From contig NW_023998470.1 in assembly GCF_014805625.2 (NCBI RefSeq), positions 906,570-970,569 of the forward strand: a DNA stretch of 64,000 nucleotides, written 5' to 3'. Within the stretch, counting starts at the first letter, position 1; the number at the start of each line of letters is the position of its first letter. Source of the stretch: Glossina fuscipes. Taxonomy: Eukaryota > Arthropoda > Insecta > Diptera > Glossinidae. Shown one piece after another: positions 60,929 to 64,000 of this stretch. The position numbers were made by a program, and so were the translations under genes. The notes under the pieces were generated by a model, which saw nothing but the letters and a program-made list of their open reading frames with translations, was not told where the DNA came from and ran no database searches.

Positions 60929-61701
60929 CACCAGAACTACCGACATTTTGCATAGATCTATCAAATTGATCATTTTGAACCCCTATTCTTTGCTGACTTA
61001 CCATAGTTGTAAAAATGAAAATGTTAAAAATATTGGATGCGATCTCTTTACATACATACATACCTACCATAGATGAGAAACTAAAAGAACTTTCTCAGAT
61101 TTTCGTCACTATCGGTTTACTAATACGTCCACAAGTAACGATGAAAGTTTATTTCCATTTTATTTGCAGCTAGGTGGACAAATTGCTAAGGTGTGTCAGA
61201 TAGAATAAAGGGGAAACAAATTAGAAATTATCGCGACTATTTTCGGTCTGCACATGAAACCGATCTCGACGAGCTTTTGGATCCAAGGTTTTCAGAAATC
61301 CCCTGACATTATAGAAAATTGTGGGCAAAGATATTAAAAAGATGCCAACCTTTTTCCGATGTAGTTTCAGTTTTCTTCATATTGCAGAGGTGCACATAAA
61401 TGAGATCAGGATCAATTTTTAATCTCACAGTCTTGATCGATCAATAAATGTCTATGTCAAATTTCAGGCTTTCATCTTGTTTTTTACGAGTATGGTAAGT
61501 CGACAAAAACAGGTGATCAAAATGACCCCTTTTTGGTAGAAATTGATAGTTGTCACAGGTTTCTGGAAAACTAGACCAAGTAGGAGAAAAATGAAGTGAA
61601 GGCAGTTAAAGGTATAAATAAACATCACCGAAGAAAATTTTGGAACGTTACAGGCTTACCATAAAAATGAAAAGGCATCAAAATGCTTGCTTGTTCTAGT
61701 A
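60929..61701. mobile_element. PiggyBac-like nonautonomous element (MITE) with TTAA target sites
   Basis: A 773-base segment is bounded by TTAA at 60925-60928 and 61702-61705. The left terminus CACCAGAACTACCGACATTTTG and the inverted right terminus TACTAGAACAAGCAAGCATTTTG agree at 17 of 22 aligned bases with one gap, including an identical CATTTTG. TTAA target duplication is the signature of the piggyBac superfamily. No DDD transposase is encoded and the frames inside are short, so it would depend on a partner's transposase. Superfamily assignment rests on the target site and termini only. Confidence 0.65.
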
Positions 61702-62285
61702 TTAATATGTAAATTAAATTAAATTATTTTTTTAAAGTCCAATTGCAATTATTTAAACTGAGTCCAATTGTGACTATCTGAGAACTGCGAAGAACTATTC
61801 ACCATTCAATAGAAATATTTTCATTCATTTTGCGATGAAAGAAAATATTGAAAGCCCGCAAGTACTTTAAGCACTTAATTCATAAGAGATGTAAATTTTC
61901 TCAATATCTTTTTACATTTTGCTCTTCAACTGTCCTTAGCTTTCATTCAAACATTCGTTTACGGAAGTTTTCGAAAGTTCTAAAAAAAATTCTTTCGTAC
62001 TTGTTTTTATTCGTTCTATTTTAACTATCTTTTAAGGCATGCTGGTTATATGTTATGATAATTGAAAAAGGGAAGAAAAAAGAAAGAAGCAAAGAAGATT
62101 CACTTGTATATGAAAATATAGTTTTTTAAACAAAAATTTTTTAAAAACAAGAAAGGTCAAATAGTTCGCATGCATCATTCGCTGTATGAATATCTTTTTC
62201 GGCGTGTTAGCTACAGATTCTCAGTTCTTTAGATTATATTACGTACACGTTGTATACTTATATGCAAACGATTTAAAAAGATTGC

Positions 62286-62657
62286 ATGGGCTTTGAACAA
62301 AGCACATTTTCCGTAATTGTTTCCTTATTTTTCAATATAATCACGGACTTCTTTCGCAACATCTGTTACAAGGGTATAATAAGTTTGTTCGGTTGTATAC
62401 TGTCCCCAGGAGGACTTAATGCAAAACCTCATTTTATTATACCGATGGATTTAGAAAATAATACTAAGCTTGTCTATCCGCCTGCCCGTCCTGTTTTCTT
62501 GCGTCCAACTTACAGGCCACCGCCTTTGAGATATTTTGATGAAATTTCGTACACTGACCTGTTTTGGCTGAGGGCCGAATACTATTTGAATCGAAACGCA
62601 TCACTTTCTCAAGCTATGAAGCCTAATTTTGAAAAGTCGTTATATGAAGAACTGTAG
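62286..62657 (+). CDS. Candidate short protein or terminal exon, family uncertain
   Basis: A 123-codon frame whose second half has convincing protein composition: NAKPHFIIPMDLENNTK, VYPPARPVFLRPTYRPPP, DEISYTDLFWLRAEYYLNRN, then a charged tail ending SLYEEL. A splice-acceptor-like CTGTCCCCAG ends at 62409, so the real exon may begin at 62410 with the N-terminal part supplied by an upstream exon. Alternatively the ATG at 62286 opens a hydrophobic N-terminus (residues 8-40). The IPMDL...LRAEYYLxxNAS wording is faintly like the insect DM4/12 family, but that is a memory-based guess. No start context, poly(A) signal or partner exon settles it. Confidence 0.35.
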   Translation: MGFEQSTFSVIVSLFFNIITDFFRNICYKGIISLFGCILSPGGLNAKPHFIIPMDLENNTKLVYPPARPVFLRPTYRPPPLRYFDEISYTDLFWLRAEYYLNRNASLSQAMKPNFEKSLYEEL

Positions 62658-62889
62658 ATTGATGTGGGGCATTTAACGGTGGACCGTGGCCCATCGCAAC
62701 GTTTATACTTGTCTTATAATTAACTTATAATGGAAATTATAAACTAAAAGAAATTCCTCTGTGTGATCTTGCAAGATTTAAAAGCTTAGAACGTTTTCGA
62801 AAGTTCGACATATGGGGCATTGTAGGCTATAATTTTCCGAGTTTTGGAATAATGGAACAGTCGACTTCCTAACTTATGAGAACATGGAC

Positions 62890-62985
62890 ACTATTGTTAT
62901 TATTATTACAGCTAATTAAACTAGAGAAATATATTCTAAGACTAAAGTCTTATAGCACATTCGGAACTGCAGTGAAAGCATGGAC
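62890..62985 (-). mobile_element. SINE 3' end, truncated copy
   Basis: On the minus strand TTTAGTCTTAGAAT (62932-62945) is followed by a short linker and a simple AATAATAATAAC tail (62895-62908). This is the same ending as in the SINE at 42661-42856. The head with the polymerase III boxes is absent, as expected for a 5'-truncated insertion. Confidence 0.55.
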
Positions 62986-64000
62986 AAAAAGCCAATAAAT
63001 GACGAAAGAGTTATTTCAGTCGAACTTTTAAGCATATAAAAGGACAATATTTAACCAATGCTTTGTGCGATTTTCTTTTTCTCTTAACTGCGCGAAGGGG
63101 AACCGACTTGAATCTGTTCAAAAGTTTGTTAACCGCTGAATGTGGTTCGAGGTATAAAGATTTAAAAAAAAGAAAAATGTGAAATATGAATTTATGACAG
63201 GATTGTGTGCAAAAAAAGTGTAATTGTGTGTGAAGTGCCTTGGAAAACAAGCTTTTGATCAAAGATACAAAGAAGCTTTCGTATAAGCAGTAGTCAGAAC
63301 AATTTAGAAGAAGGATACAAAATTTCATTAAGATCGCAATACTTACAAGAAATCGTGTCGCCCGACTTCAAGAGTAAATTTTGAGCAAAACGCGTTTAAA
63401 GTTTCAAGTGATAGGAGACACTAAAGACCTTCCTTGAGTCGAACCTTTCCAAGTTGTTTCTAAGAATGCTATTGAAAATTTGCGCCAGAAGATCAGAAGA
63501 TAAAAATGTTCAAACAATTAATTTCGTGCTGCTTCGCATTGAATCTTTTCTATTCAGCACAGTGATTAATCTGTCTTTCGTTTACTGAGTTTGGCCAGGA
63601 AAAAGCAAAAAAATTAATTTTTTCAAAATTTTAATAGCTACACAACGCCAGACATTTTTTATTTCATGAACCATCTTGCAACAGATGTCCGCTTTTCACC
63701 TTGATGATCGGAAAGTACTGTAAATGGGCCAGAGGGGAAGACGTTTCGAGGTGTCTTACTCGAAAAGTTGCACGCTTTCCTTTCACAGCTTTCCTTCCAA
63801 ATTCAAATATCGCACCATTTAATAAGTTTGTGGAATGACAATCTATGCCACACTATTAACGAATCCATATCCGTGCCAATGACATTCTGATCATTCATTG
63901 TGTCAACGACGTTTCTTATGTTTTTGCAATACAACAGAAAAATCTGTCTTTCTTGTGTAGCGTCACTAAAAAAATTGTCACTTGTGCCCTAAATTTGGGG
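62986..64000. other. No recognised feature
   Basis: AT-rich sequence to the window edge. The 105-codon minus-strand frame at 63011-63328 is Phe/Leu/Ser-rich from an A-rich complement and matches nothing I know. Confidence 0.5.

Noticed and set aside
1..64000. CRISPR array, operon or prokaryotic system
   Set aside because: No regularly spaced identical repeats, dense coding or ribosome-binding sites; the sequence is eukaryotic in character.

Overview
This window looks like gene-poor, AT-rich nuclear DNA from a higher fly (Brachycera). That is an inference from the mixture of elements: several decayed mariner transposons, a Jockey-clade LINE end, an I/LOA-type RNase H fragment, and many dispersed repeats combining (TA)n tracts with GTCY-type motifs, like the mini-me/DINE-1 repeats described from Diptera. 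A tephritid or a related acalyptrate is plausible, but no host gene here allows a firm placement. No intact gene of recognised function is present, so the window is probably intergenic or deep intronic.

Layout. 0.1-4.2 kb: an internally deleted mariner on the minus strand (0.64-1.09 kb), two unusually long unrecognised open frames, and a ~200-base segment present twice in direct orientation around a GC-richer ~1 kb insert. 4.2-10.2 kb: nothing recognisable. 10.2-11.1 kb: an importin-alpha (karyopherin alpha) pseudogene. 12.5-13.6 kb: one copy of the hairpin-ended repeat family followed by an RNase H fragment of a non-LTR retrotransposon. 15.7-17.5 kb: a weak glutathione S-transferase-like remnant, an unrecognised short frame after a good splice acceptor, and a tRNA-related SINE. 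20.2-20.7 kb: the C-terminal end of a Jockey-clade reverse transcriptase. 24.3-31.2 kb: two more hairpin-family repeats and two more mariner fragments. 35.2-35.6 kb: a mariner whose N-terminal and C-terminal coding pieces are joined by a large internal deletion. 42.7-52.1 kb: a SINE, two near-complete and at least two partial hairpin-family repeats, and microsatellites. 54.7-64.0 kb: a degenerate TGGA-rich tract, a second SINE, a second hairpin-bearing repeat family, a 773-base piggyBac-like nonautonomous element flanked by TTAA, a candidate short coding exon near 62.4 kb, and the 3' end of a SINE.

The parts do not work together as a pathway. What the window records is turnover of mobile DNA: class II elements surviving as deletion derivatives, LINE and SINE debris, and a short structured repeat family that accounts for much of the local microsatellite and pseudo-coding signal. 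Most open frames of 60-100 codons here are what chance gives in sequence of this composition. The calls worth trusting are those resting on family motifs, and several of those lie in frames broken by stops and frameshifts.
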